NCBI GenBank assembly: GCA_003999685.1 | Contig: CP021228.1 | Location: forward strand, 930,001-994,000 | Reading direction: 5' to 3' | Source: Taiwanofungus camphoratus | Taxonomy: Eukaryota; Basidiomycota; Agaricomycetes; Polyporales; Taiwanofungaceae | DNA: 64,000 nucleotides | Shown here: positions 11,561 to 22,914 of the stretch, one piece after another | Layout of the letters: each line of letters opens with the position of its first letter | Numbering within the stretch: the stretch's first letter is position 1 | The notes under the pieces: model-generated | Database searches by the model: none | What the model was told of the DNA's origin: nothing | What the model saw: only the letters and a program-made list of their open reading frames with translations | Made by a program: the position numbers and the translations under genes

Positions 11561-12381
11561 TCAAGACCGCCTTTGAGGCCCATCGGAGGGCATACTTGTT
11601 CCGGTGCCAGAGTTCGTATAATCTACTCCGGGACCAACTCCGCCCTGTCTCGGCATTGACTGGTTCTGCTGTCCTCCATGGTTGGGCTGAAACCCTCGGT
11701 TATTCTGGTCACCTTGCATTTCTCTCTGTGTCGTACTCTGTGATGGGTACTCTCCCTCGTACTGTCCCTGCATCATGGTGCCTCCAGTACCTCCGCTACT
11801 ACCGGCATTCATAGGCGTCGCACCTGCAGCACCTGCAGCACCGCTCGGATTGTATTGTTTTGTATTAGCAGTGCCAGCTTCCCCAGCTACCCCTGTATCA
11901 GCACCCACTGTACCTGTTCCCGTACCTGTCATTGCACCTGTTCCTGGGCCTGTCGCTGTACCTGTTCCCAGGCCTGTCGATGCGCCTGTTCCAGGTCCTG
12001 TCGTTGCTCCCGTTCCCAGTCCGTATGTTGAGCCGGTCATCCTCGACATTCCTTGCTCTGTCTCCATTCTTCCGCGCTCGGTTTCCGCATGACCGCCACC
12101 ACCCGTCGTTCCGCCATCGACAGCGTCTAGGAATTTGCCGCGGAGGTTATCACCCACACCTACAAGAAGCAGTTAACACGGTCATCATTATTCATTTCCA
12201 AATAGCAGGGAATCTCAATCGCCGGGTAACCTACCATGAATCACTTCTCCAGCCCCTCTGCAAGATTACAAGTATGTCTCTTAAGTCAAGAATAATATAA
12301 GATGGAATGTAAAACCCACTTGATCTTCTGACCGAACGTGTTACCGCCGGCAGCGGGAGCTCCAGATGAATTCGTAGTCAT
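11561..12381 (-). CDS. Gly/Thr-rich protein with octapeptide repeats, paralog B
   Basis: Three exons: 12381-12320 (62 nt), 12257-12235 (23 nt) and 12159-11561. They total 684 nt, 227 aa. The start is MTTNSSGAPAAGGNTFGQKI, followed by KGAGEVIHGVGDNLRGKFLD and AVDGG, the block shared with paralog A, at identical intron positions and phases. The long third exon adds a Glu/Arg patch (ETERGRMETEQGM), five octapeptides of type ATGPGTGA, and a Gln/Gly/Asn-rich tail ending GPQRRS. It should be disordered outside the first 60 residues, with no secretion signal. The family is common in basidiomycetes as far as I recall, but I know no proven function. Low-complexity expansion is the main difference from paralog A. 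Confidence 0.72.
11910..12029 (-). repeat. Minisatellite, 5 x 24 bp, in coding sequence
   Basis: Five adjacent diverged copies of a 24-base unit, each encoding one Thr/Gly-rich octapeptide (TYGLGTGA, TTGPGTGA, STGLGTGT, ATGPGTGA, MTGTGTGT). Unit length is a multiple of three, so copy-number change keeps the frame of paralog B. Confidence 0.85.
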
Positions 12382-13269
12382 TTTGGCAGAATTTTCCTGC
12401 TAATCTGACGTTTTGCAGTTGCTGTTGAAGTAAATGTCTGTTGGTTTTCTAGGGTCACCCCTCTACTTAAGCTACCATCGTACTCCAAAACCCACTTGCT
12501 ATGACGGCTAGTGGGTGTGGGTTTGGACTCATAGACCTATATCAGGGTTAGGGTTATGACGGTCTAAAGCGGTTGGACAGCATTTTACGCTAAACCTCTT
12601 CCACTCTCAACTTGTACGTGCATTTCCTTCTCAGTCTCTTCTGTTTTTAACGTCACAAGTGCAAAATATAGAGCGGTACGATGGGGGCAGACAGTATTTA
12701 GGTGAGACAGACTTGAATGCAATATTGTGTGTATTGACCCCAAAGCAGTCTCCCCAGGCATACTAGATAATTCCTTCGACCTTCGTGCTTCAGGATATCC
12801 GTATCTGACCACAAAGACCTAAAGAATTTCGAATCTATGATATGTCATTTTTCACTGGTAGCCCATGAGTCTGAAATATCTATTACATTACTACGCCTAC
12901 GCCTTCTAGAACCTGCGCTGAACAGCGAACTAAACCTGGACTAATTTTGCTCTGTATTTTCGCCCTCATTATCTGGAACACATTATGACCCCCCCGATTC
13001 AATAGTTCTGCCGTGCACGAACAGTTATTGATGTCCATCATAATAAACAATCTGCGAATGCACCAGCACTCATTGCCTCGCCTTCCGCTGTCACGGGCTT
13101 AAGACCTGTCTGGGGCTCACGGTCCGCAGAATGTGTATATCCAAGGTAATTCATATATGTGCCCCGCCTTCCATTATTCATACCTAACAAGATACGAATA
13201 CAGTTATTCTTTCCGCCTGTGCAAAAGGAATCCAAAAGCATAGCAGATAATGTTGACATAGCCTTTCCG
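12382..13269. other. Intergenic, 0.9 kb
   Basis: Upstream region of paralog B and downstream region of the decayed methyltransferase. Only short non-coding-like ORFs are present, with no repeats noticed. Confidence 0.4.
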
Positions 13270-14070
13270 TCAGGCACGACATAGAATTTCGCCTTGTGTG
13301 ACGTTGAACCAACCGTCTTCTGAGACAATCCATTCTCGCCACACTTGGACTGTTTGCTCCGGCTCCTCTTTGGACGCGCGTCCACCATCCAGAGCCCGCT
13401 GAACGAACGCCGGGGACTCCATTCGGTCCGCCCACACTCTGCCCCACCACGCTCGCTCCTCGGGTGTGCTAAAGCACCACGCTCTTGCAGTGGCATTGAT
13501 GCTCGCACGGTATCCCGCTTGCAATGCCCAGGACACCAGCCGGCGCCCAGCATGCCACTCACTTCCCAGTGAGTGGGACACGCACTCGTGTAGCTCAGCC
13601 CAGTTCTCCATTCCCTTAAGCTCCGGGTACCATGTCATGATATCGTGTTCGCGCACCGCGACAAATCCGCCGGGCTTGAAGACGAGGCGGATCCCGCGCA
13701 GCGCTTGGACAGGGTTGGGTAGGTGGTGCAGGACTTGGTGTGCGTACACAATGTCGAAAGTGTTGTTCGCGAAGGGGAGTGCGTGTACGTCGCCAGTAAC
13801 AAACTGAAGGTTGGTTACCCCCGTGCAGTCGCATTGGCGCATGCCTCTTCCAGGACGCTGGGCACGTACTCTAGACCGGTGACTTGTCCTTGGGGTACTA
13901 GCGTAGCGAAGTCAACGACTAAAGTAGCTGGACCGCGCGTCCAGAATATTCATGTCTGGCTTCAACGAAGGTAAAAGGTACGCGGCCGAGTTAGCGGCGG
14001 TACGCCATGTATGAGAACGCATGACAAATTCATGGTGGCCGTGTATGTACTTAATGACTTCCTGGGCCAT
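13270..14070 (-). pseudogene. Decayed class I SAM methyltransferase
   Basis: This is a duplicate of the intact methyltransferase at 14592-15410. Homology starts at the ATG at 14070 (MAQEVIKYIHGHHEFVMRSH, then WRTAANSAAYLLPSLKPDM) and resumes as a 190-codon open stretch (VTNLQFVTGDVHALPF to the end GEILCRA). In between, the segment matching motif I of the intact copy (ILDVGCGPGTIT) is about 5 bases shorter, so the glycine-rich SAM site is lost and the frame moves to a stop. A second frame change lies near 13820, just before VTNLQF. The rest keeps clear similarity, so the decay looks recent. An alternative would be a truncated product starting inside the open stretch, but it would lack SAM binding. 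Confidence 0.8.
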
Positions 14071-14591
14071 GGTGGATAGAGGTGTTCAGGTCAATGCGGT
14101 AACAAGAGCACTGGTACCTATGTAGTCGACGATATCGATCATAGCATAGTGCGATATCGATTGATCGAGCCTAGACGAATTATCAACTCGAGTCCGCGGG
14201 AAGCTCATACTTTTAGCACGGAGCGAATATTCTCATACACACTGACATAGGACGTAGAACACCGTGCTCTTGGACACAGGTGCGAGTATGGATCAACACC
14301 GCGACACTTCTGTGCATTCAGGGAACAATTCGATGAACAAAGGACAGGTAGCATGCAGATAGTCGCCAGGATAATTGAACGAAGTGAGTCAATTCGGGAT
14401 GTGTCAGTACAATACACAAATATATGCTGGAAGCAGTTGGAAACCTACAAGAGTAGAAGCGTCTGCAGGTGCTATCAATGCACCGATCCACTCGTTTACA
14501 TTTATCATTACAAATTACAAATTTCGATGAGCTCGTCCTCCCGTTCCACCATCCGCCGCAATCTGCTATGAGGATCATCAAGTCTGACTCC
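14071..14591. other. Spacer between tandem methyltransferase copies
   Basis: 520 bp separating the decayed copy from its intact relative. It has short ORFs only and no recognisable element at the duplication junctions. Confidence 0.4.
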
Positions 14592-15410
14592 TTAGACGCG
14601 GCAAAGGATTTCGCCATGCAATATGGACACCCATCCATCCTCCTTGCCAGTCCACTCTCGCCAAGCTTGAGAGATCTTCGTCAGATCAGCTTGAGAGGCA
14701 TGTCCCCCGTCCACAGCATTTCGGGCGAATGACGAGGAAACTGTGCGATCTGCCCAAAGACCACCCCACCACTCCTGATCCTCCTGACCACTGAAACACC
14801 AAGTACTGGAGGTCGCAGTTATATTGGCACGGTCGAACCCAGCCTGCATAGCCCAGGAAACGAGGCGGCGCCCAGCGTCAGGCTCGCCCCCCAGCGATCG
14901 CGCCACCTTGATGTGTAGTTCATGCCAGTACTGCAACCAATCCACCTCCGGATACCATACCAGCGTCGAGAAGTCTCCTTCGCGCACCGCGACATACCCG
15001 CCAGACTTCACGATGCGTCGCATCTCCCGTAGTGCCCTGATTGGATCGGGTATGTGCTGCAAGACCTGATGCGCGTGAACAATGTCGAAGGTACCGTCGG
15101 GAAAGGCTAACGCATGAGCGTCTCCGGTCACAAATTCAATGTTAGTGAGTCCCCGCGCGACTGCCATCTCGCGCGCTTGTTCGAGAACCTCGGGTGCAGA
15201 TTCCAGACCAATGACCTGGCCTTGAGGGACCAATGCAGCGAAGTCGGCTGTGATGGTCCCAGGACCACAGCCTACATCTAGGATGTGCATGTCTGGTTTG
15301 AGGACAGGCAACAGGTATGCGGCCGAATTGGCAGCTGTTCGCCATTTGTGAGAACGCAGGACGGACTCCTGGTGGCCTTGCATATAGGTCCCCTTCTTCT
15401 CCTGAGACAT
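14592..15410 (-). CDS. Class I SAM methyltransferase, UbiE/type-11-like
   Basis: Single-exon 272-aa methyltransferase. Motif I is HILDVGCGPGTITADFAAL (about residues 41-59), followed by the acidic ribose-binding residue in QVIGLESAPEVLEQAREMA, motif II-like FVTGDAHALAFPDGTFDIVH, and motif III-like RALREMRRIVKSGGYVAVRE. The architecture matches UbiE/COQ5-type and general type-11 methyltransferases acting on small molecules. The C-terminal part (WAMQAGFDRANI, TWCFSGQEDQEWWGGLWADR) is the variable substrate-binding cap. The absence of a targeting peptide argues against mitochondrial COQ5. The substrate is unknown. A decayed tandem copy lies directly downstream on the same strand. Confidence 0.85.
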   Translation of the reverse strand: MSQEKKGTYMQGHQESVLRSHKWRTAANSAAYLLPVLKPDMHILDVGCGPGTITADFAALVPQGQVIGLESAPEVLEQAREMAVARGLTNIEFVTGDAHALAFPDGTFDIVHAHQVLQHIPDPIRALREMRRIVKSGGYVAVREGDFSTLVWYPEVDWLQYWHELHIKVARSLGGEPDAGRRLVSWAMQAGFDRANITATSSTWCFSGQEDQEWWGGLWADRTVSSSFARNAVDGGHASQADLTKISQAWREWTGKEDGWVSILHGEILCRV

Positions 15411-16685
15411 GATGAATGCGATGAAGTGATCGGAGAAGTGACGATATCGGTGAGTGTCTACTTATACAAGTCTCGACAGTCCGATGATCGGCCCTGTTCC
15501 TCACATATTATGCCTTACCAAGCACCCGTTAGCGCCCCATGATATCCAGTTTCAACGCACTCATACCCTTTGGTAATTTTAAGTTTACATAGATTCTCAT
15601 ATACCCGCTTTCACCTCGAGCTTGAATAAAGACGAATGAATGAATAGTTGAGGTGTCCCTGTATTTTGAGCACTATCAGGCCATTGTCACGCCTTTGATC
15701 AGGGTCGGTAACTGGTGTTATATGTGACGCGTGACGCGTGAATAACGTCAAATCTCTCGTAGTCATCTTTGCGACTTGTTCGCAAACATTTCATGAGTAG
15801 CTATCGATTGACCGTGAAACTACTACAGTATTGAATCTGGCAACGAAAGTGCGGAGAGTGAGGCACACCATCACTCAAGGATAGCAATTTCGTGCGCATG
15901 TACGAATGTTGATAGACTTGCAGGTTTGAACACAACAGTCATCTATGGAAGTCATAACCCCTCATGAGGGGCAGCGGTCGTTTACTTCGCCTTCGAGTGA
16001 TTTGCGGATCCGCATACTAGAGTAGTTGTTTGATAATTGTTCAGCTTCTCCCTAGTGAAAACAGATCCTCCTGCATGTTATGCAGATATGCAGATGCTAG
16101 CTTTCATACGAATCCTTTTACCAGACAAAGGTATGTTCTCGCAAGACACGAACACGATCCCGATAGCGTCGAGGAAGCACTCTGAGACATGCTGTCTCTC
16201 AGGAAGCAGCACATGGATGTCTCGGGAGAGTTTTTGAAGGGGTACACGCAACGAGGAATGTACGGTGGCTCAGTCCACAGGACATAAGAAAGGTGGAGGT
16301 AAGTCGTGCAAGTTGAAGGCTTCGATGTTCCGATGTCAATTATACAAAAGGCACTTGCAAAAGTCGTGCTCTATTCTGCTATGAAAGACGCACAAGAGAA
16401 GGCGGGGGGGGGATATAAGCACCTCTGTGACTGCACCGAGGGCCAGAATTACATGATATCATGAACCCATAGTGTGTCCATGCGACACTTATAAATGATT
16501 TCGTTTCTGCCTTCCGTCTCCTCGACGGATGCTTGCGCTAAATGATCAACGAATTCCCTTGTGTCCTGCTACCAGCGTGGGGATGGTACCGCCAATGTAC
16601 TTCAAGGCTTCTGGGGCGTTATATCAGAAGCTAGAGCAAAGTTATTGCACGAATTATACATCACATGCTGCGGACTCAACTAAGG
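15411..16685. other. Intergenic, 1.27 kb
   Basis: Upstream region of the methyltransferase and 3' flank of RPP1. It holds a tandem pair of ACGCGT sites (listed separately) and a run of ten G near 16405. No gene is recognised. Confidence 0.4.
15727..15739. promoter_or_regulatory. Tandem ACGCGT (MCB-like) sites
   Basis: Two ACGCGT hexamers separated by one base, about 320 bp upstream of the intact methyltransferase start. ACGCGT is the MluI cell-cycle box bound by fungal MBF. Binding here is inference only. Confidence 0.35.
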
Positions 16686-18116
16686 TTATGCATTTGCATC
16701 TTTTATCTTCTTTTTCCTCTTTCTTGCCGAGTCCCCGCTTTGACTACCCGTCAATGCCCCCTCTTTGGGTCCTGCTATTTCGTTGCCTGCTTCTCTTCCT
16801 TCGTCTAATGGCCTTTTCTTTCCATTTTGTTTGGAAAGTGCTTGACCCTCGATTGGGGTTGACTCGATGACAAGATCGGGGACACCTGTTCCGGCGGATG
16901 TGCTGACAGATTTTGCTATCGTTGTGGGTTCCGAGCGCGCGGGATGCGAGTCTGCATGGACGTCTGCAGACCCAGGTATGACAATTCTTGGCTCGGAGAG
17001 CACAGCGCGGTAGGTTCTGCGAGTTTCTGTCAACCGCAGTCAGTGGCGAATAATGATAATGAGCTACATCGGGACGCGGAGACAAATGTACTCACGAGCT
17101 CGCAGGATCAATGATTGAGGAACCCTCGTTGATGCATCATGTGCGACGTTCTGTGGAAGGCCTAGAAGTGTGATGCTGAAATTGCATGAACACCATAGCT
17201 TGAACAGATGATGGCAAATAAAAAAAAGTGGATTTCTACTGACAGGTTGCACACATCTTTCGGTGCCCTCAGGTCATAATCGTTGCTTACTCCTCCGCTG
17301 ACGAGGATGCCCTTCCCCTTCGTCACTCTGACCACTTCTCTCGCTGCAGCCCACCAATTACGCTTGGCGCCCGCACCGCTCTCTCCACCACTTCCACCTG
17401 GATCACCCTCTCCACCGAGTGCGCCAACGTAGTTGATTTCAAAGACCGCACCATTCTTGAGAGCGGTCCGCACGAGTGTGTGCTTCAGGTGGAACGGCAG
17501 GCGCGGTAGCGTTAGCGGGAGAGAGATGATATGTGCAGTGAGAGGCGATGGAGGGGTATGAGTGAGACATGCGAGCGAAAACGAGGTTGCAGTTGTGGGT
17601 GCTAGTGCAATCAAGTCGTAAGAGCTAACAAGCGAAGCATTTTGGGTGGTCTGTTATGGAGTAAGAGAAAGGGGCACTGCGATAGAATATGAGCGCACCA
17701 GGCCAAACCCCTTCTCGCTTTCTTCGTCCAGCACAATTGTCAGTCTTTTCAGGAAGGCCGCTCCTGTCCGCTTGCGTAGTTGAGACAGTAGAGGATCCAA
17801 TACATTGATGTGGGTCTTTGGATCTAGTTTTCGCTGGACAGTTTGGTTGAATGCAAACACAGTGTATCCTACTGTCCCCACCCAGTCAGAAAGTAAGAAG
17901 TATTATGATTGCTCATCCACACTTATACGAAATATCAGACCTACAATGAAGCAGCAAGTCTAGGCGACTCTCGATGGCCGAAATCTGCGCCGGGGTGAAG
18001 ACAACCGCACTCGGGGGCGGCTGCTGTTGCTTACCCTTGCCTTTTTTCGATTGAGATTGCCCTGGAGGTTGTCTGGATGAAACTGATGGCGCAGGTACAT
18101 TCAGATCTATAAACAT
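16686..18116 (-). CDS. RPP1: RNase P/MRP subunit p30 (Rpp1)
   Basis: Protein subunit of nuclear RNase P and RNase MRP, needed for tRNA 5' processing and rRNA maturation. The start at 18116 gives MFIDLNVPAPSVSS, the usual opening of the family. The PHP-like barrel follows: TVGYTVFAFNQTVQRKLDP, FLKRLTIVLDEE, YDLIALAPTTATSFSLACLT, FEINYVGAL, and LRAPKDVCNL then LLGLPQNVAHDA and RVPQSLILRA near the end of the fold, all typical of RNase P p30. The last 110 residues form a Ser/Lys-rich tail ending in a basic KRKKKIKDANA, a likely nuclear/nucleolar signal. About four or five introns of 50-70 bases are present. It is divergent from the F-box gene across 421 bp. Confidence 0.9.
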
Positions 18117-18537
18117 GATTGTTCTAGTCTGGATGCTGTGAGAGTAGCTCTGTGTATTCCAGAGTGCCGCTGAGAGTCTTCTTGCATCAACACGCGTCGG
18201 TCACGCGTCCACCTCGAGGCTGCAACGTTGAGGGACCCACTGAAGCCTTCTCTACGTACTCGGTGTTGTCCCCCGCGACAACTTCGACGATTTTGGCCCC
18301 AGGATGCCAATATAAAATGGTGCAATGTTCGGGACCTCTAGGCTCTCGTCTCGTTCCCTTACATTTGAGCAACACTCAGAAACATCTTTCCTCTCGAGTT
18401 GTGGAGGTTCACTGAATAACCCGTGAGTTCTTCGCCTTGTTTTCCTGATTCGCCTTTGGTGAACGCAGTGTTATTGAGGCCAGTGCCATCATAAAAATAG
18501 TAACTGCTGCTGGCCAGGAACCGCCTTTCGCTATCCG
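18117..18537. promoter_or_regulatory. Divergent promoter RPP1 / F-box gene
   Basis: 421 bp between opposing starts. There is a small TATA-like stretch (CAATATAAAATGG) near 18308-18320. No other motif is clear. Confidence 0.4.
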
Positions 18538-19990
18538 ATGCCTGAACTACCCATCGAGGTCTGCGAACGTATCATTGACCACGTACCCCGAAGGGAAACT
18601 GGAACTTTGTTAGCATGTGCCTTGACCTGTCGTTCCTGGTACCCGAGAAGCGAAGTGTGTCTGGTCTCCTCCGTCCGAATTCTGGACCGAGGTCAGTTGA
18701 ACGGGTTGAAGGATCTCATCACGGTGAAGCCGTTTCTTGCCAACTCTGTCAGAGAGGTACAAATAACTGGTGTGCCAGAGGAAGATTATATGGATTCCTT
18801 CCTTGAACTTAATGACGAGCTCATGATGGAAATGCTATTCCATCCTGGCCCCCACCTTGCGGCGTTCCCGGCGGTCTTTGCACGGAGATTGAACAAGGTG
18901 GAACACCTCGAGATCTCGTCCGTTTACTGGCGTGATTGTGCCATCCATGGAAGCTTCTTCTTCGCCCTATCAGAATTCACTTCAATCACTCGCGTAGAGC
19001 TTAACTCCATTTACTTTACGACTTTGCAAGAGTTTGGCCGTCTCCTCTGCGCCCTTCCGAACGTTTCCGACCTCGTTTGCTCCATGCTAACCTGGTCAAG
19101 CACTCAATTCAATCCTTTAATATTCCAGCGAAAAGGCCCTAAAATGAGAGTTGCTTTCCTAGCAATCTATGTCGGACTTGAGGACTACTTGTCGTCTACA
19201 GCTGACATTCTGAACTGGTTCGTGGCCACAAAATCATATACGTGTCTTGCAGAGGTCCAATTATCTGTGGTTCAAAAAATTGGAGCCAGCATAGGCAGTT
19301 TGTTGGAGGCTGCTGGTGCATCCATCGAACGTGTGTCCTTACAACTGTATGCTGGCTCCGCATGGGATGAGTCAAGGGGGACAGTTGGTAAGCTTCACAG
19401 CAACTAAAGCGAAAAAGTCATGACCCATCTTTAAAGATCAATATTTGAATCTTTCAAAGAACATACATCTGAAGAGTCTTTGTCTGAGTATTTCCGAATT
19501 TGATGATGGAGATAGTGGCTGGTTATCCACACTTCTTTCCCAGATCACATCATTTGAGGTAGAAGACATCCTTCTGGACCTCCAGGCCAGTGTGCCCTCG
19601 ACATACGACATGCACAGTGCGCTAGACCGACTCCATTGTGATCTCCTAGACGACATTTTGGCTCGACCACAGTTTGAAAATCTTAGGAACATAACCTTTA
19701 AGAGTGTGGTCAGTGGAGTTGCTGTTTGGGAATCAGCACTCAGGTCTCGTTTACCCAAGTTGGATGCCCGGGGCATTGTAAAGACGAATCTTAGCGAGGT
19801 ATGTGATCGACGACCATTTCATAGTTCCAGTCATGATATCCTCATTACGGGACTGGAAGGTACCACTGCAGGTTCATGGGACCTGATCAGCATAGCGAAC
19901 AAGCAGAACCGGAAGCGCGTTTTCTGTCTGATGCGTATTTTGTCTTCTAGCCCGTCCCGATTGGACCGTAATGTTTTCGGTGTATCATAA
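18538..19990 (+). CDS. F-box protein
   Basis: Two exons, 18538-19387 and 19437-19990, give 1404 nt (467 aa) with a GTAAGC...AAAG intron. The N-terminus MPELPIEVCERIIDHVPRR with LLACALTCRSWYPRSEVCLV is a clear F-box (residues 1-45), which would bind Skp1 in an SCF ubiquitin ligase. The rest holds weak leucine-rich repeats (LEISSVYW, VELNSIYF, LKSLCLSISEF, LRNITFKSV), the usual layout of the very large F-box/LRR-like family in Agaricomycetes. The target is unknown. The C-terminal end is uncertain: a further intron could start at the GTATGT near 19799, right after KTNLSE. Confidence 0.8.
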
Positions 19991-20187
19991 TTCCTCTTGG
20001 AGGCAACCTTATAACGGCGGTAACCACGTTTCTTGAAGTGTATTGCTAATATAACAACTGCGTTGTTTGCGGCAAGTTCTTAAGTATATATAGTAGTGGA
20101 ACGACCGAGTTTGTGTAAGATATTTTGTACAAAATGTACCCGACTGGCCCAAAGCCCACGATACGGACACGCTGTCACGAATGTACG

Positions 20188-22914
20188 TTACATATAATCG
20201 ACGAAGCCCTGCAGTTTCAGTGCTGTCCGAGGAGGAAACTTGAAAGCAGCTAGCTTATCTCCGAACGTCCTCGCAATTTGGGCAATCCCCTCTTTCAATG
20301 CTGTGGAAACAATCAAAATCACATTAGTACGCAGTCACCCAAGATATCAAAGTTGGCAGGTAATCGGAGTAGCAGAATCGAAAGGGACCATAGGTGAAAG
20401 TGTATACACCTCGACCGAGTCAACATGATGGTAAACAAATTTACGAAGACAGAAAACTTGGAAATGAAGGGACTTACCATCGCCCACCTCACTAAGTACT
20501 TCACCTGCCTTCACTACTTCGAGCATAAGGCGCTCTTTTTCAGCTAAATCCTTAGCACTTAGACTGTGTAGATCTTCCGGAGAGGGAGGAGAATGAAGCT
20601 TGTTTATCTCTGCTTGATAATCTTCAATAGCGGTTAGGAACGTTAACAATGCTTCAAGAATTCTTGGGATATCTCGTTGAACGACTCCATAGCGGTCTTC
20701 GGTGAGAGAAGCACAGGTCAAGTGGCATAATACTGTTCCAGAAGCGGTAGCCGTGAAACATAATATCAGCACCTGCTTGAAATATGCAACTGAGCAATCG
20801 ACTGACCACTGGCCGCCAATGCATCCAGGTGCCTGTTCGGCAGGGATACCTCCACTGCTTTATGCAGTCTATCTCGCCTCCACCACTCAACCACTTGCTC
20901 CACCACGTTCAGCAGCGAGGCTGGTGCGCGGGCACATACAACAGCACCAAGGCGCTGTCGCCACTGCGTCCCGGTCTGTTGAATGAATCCTAACACTTTC
21001 TCTTCACTCTTCTTCGCAGACTCCACTGCTGTCATAGCCGTGGAATCTGGTGGCAGCACGGATCGGAAAAGCTCCGGTATGTGTGACGCACCGGCCTCCG
21101 CTGTCGAAGCAACCGCAGTAGAGAGCGGACCATCAGACGCAAAACTATCGAGTGCGGCACGGAGGGGTGATGGGGGCGCAGCTTTCAGAATGGGCGCGCG
21201 GATCAGCGGGGTGGCCGGGGCAGGTAAACCGACGAAGGCTTTAGACTGTGATGGAGGGGTGGGAGCTGTGTTGGGCGAGTCATCGTACCAGTCGAACGAC
21301 TGCGTTTGAACAAACATGACAATAATCATGAGAGATGAAGCTCACCGGCTGCTTCAGGCTTGCCCCTCCTGAGCAGTAATTGATAATCCTTTCCTAGCGT
21401 GAGCAGGGCTCCACGCACGAGGCAAGACCATATGCTTGGGTTGTACTTCTGGTCCGCGAACAGCGACGAACGGCGGGCGCTTGCAACTGGTGAGTCTTCG
21501 CTCGCCAGCTGCTTTAACTCAGCGTAGGCGAAGTGCTTGAAATACGCGTCCGAGGAAGAGGCACCGGAGACGAGTGTCAACGCAGGGTCTGCCGTATTAT
21601 GAGCGACACTGGTAACCTAGTGAATAATACGATGAGGGGTCTACAGGAATGGACTTGAAGTACCATCAGTCGAGTAAGGTCGTACCTCATCAATCGGGCT
21701 CTCTGCAAACTCCCAGATCAGAACAGTACTAAGACCAAGGCAGAATGTTCGGCAGACTAGCGGCCAATGCCGCACAAGCAAGACGAACGTCCACGGACCT
21801 CGCAGGAAGTGTGCGGAGAAGGGCCGAAGCACCCGTGGAAGGAAAGGGACTGAATACAAGAGAGGAAGTAGGACAGAGCGCGCAAACCCGAAGAGAAGCG
21901 TATGTCCTGCAGTACAGAACGTAGCGAACAGAGTGAGAGTGACAAGCACCGTTATGACACGCGCCAGACGAAATGACTTCGGTTGACTTCCGTCGGACTG
22001 GAATTAGCTAACATGAGTTTTTGAGTCGAAGAGTACAGGAGATGTGGAGGGACATACTGAGGTAAGTCTGTCTGTCCAACGAACAACGAATCGGTCCAGC
22101 AAAATATTTCGAAGGAGATAGGTGCATGCGAATGCGAGTTGGGAAGAAAGAAGGTAAAGTACACGCCCGTTCAGATAATACGGATGCTTTCTAGTCAGTG
22201 ACTGTCAGCTACTTTGGTCTAGAACAGACAGATCGTACCTACTTTGATTTTACAAAGAAAGAAAGACGTGAGCTTCGGCTTGTTGTTGATTCGTAGGTGT
22301 ACGTCATAAACACATGTACCATGGTAAGAGCTATCGCAGACGCGATGTACGTCAAAAGCGCGTAAGGAGTGCTACGCTTAGTGAGTGCATTGCGAAACAT
22401 TTTTGAAGGAGACGAAGCTGGGGTTGGTGTGACTAAACACGAAATAGTAATAAGTATAAGAGAACATGAGTCTTGCAGCACTGATGCATGCAACTGCACC
22501 ATGTCTCTATCATTCGTGACCAGCTCAGTCAGAGTAACTGAACTCACCTGTCAAGAATCTATTTCTCAGGACCATTGCGGGGACGGCACCACAAATCCAG
22601 GTGACCCCTGTGTACACCCACGTCAAAGGTAGCACGCAATGGGCAAGCGTTCCCGTAACTCCAAGAGCGGAGGGCCCTCCTTGGTTCCATATGGACCAGA
22701 TGATCACCAACAACCAAGAGAAGACAAATGAGGGCAATAATACTTTGTAAAGAAGACGATGACGGAGTATAGCTTTCACAAGAGGTTCAAACGTTTGGGA
22801 AGCTGGTGGAACTGAAGGAGCTGATCGCGCGGACAAAGTAGACGTTATGGCGCGTATAGGAGTCGACGATGGACGAGAAACAGTGTTGTCAAGCAGAGTC
22901 GTACTGGTAGGCAT
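20188..22914 (-). CDS. NDC1: Nucleoporin/SPB anchor NDC1
   Basis: Transmembrane nucleoporin that anchors nuclear pore complexes and spindle pole bodies in the nuclear envelope. It starts at 22914 with MPTSTTLLDNTVSRPSSTPI. Hydrophobic segments follow: LLPSFVFSWLLVIIWSIW, TLAHCVLPLTWVYTGVTWI, YALLTYIASAIALTMVHVF, VLVTLTLFATFCTAGHTLLF and FVLLVRHWPLVCRTFCLGL, matching the six-helix NDC1 N-terminal half. The soluble half includes a Pro/Ala-rich linker (about 21300-21050) and the conserved C-terminal block LTEDRYGVVQRDIPRILEAL plus LTFLTAIEDYQAEI. It ends GIAQIARTFGDKLAAFKFPP and FVDYM. Several short introns interrupt the gene. Splice sites were not all checked. Confidence 0.85.

Noticed and set aside
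13038-13562. 174-codon open frame on the minus strand
   Set aside because: Overlaps the conserved open part of the methyltransferase pseudogene in another frame. Arg/Ser-rich shadow composition.
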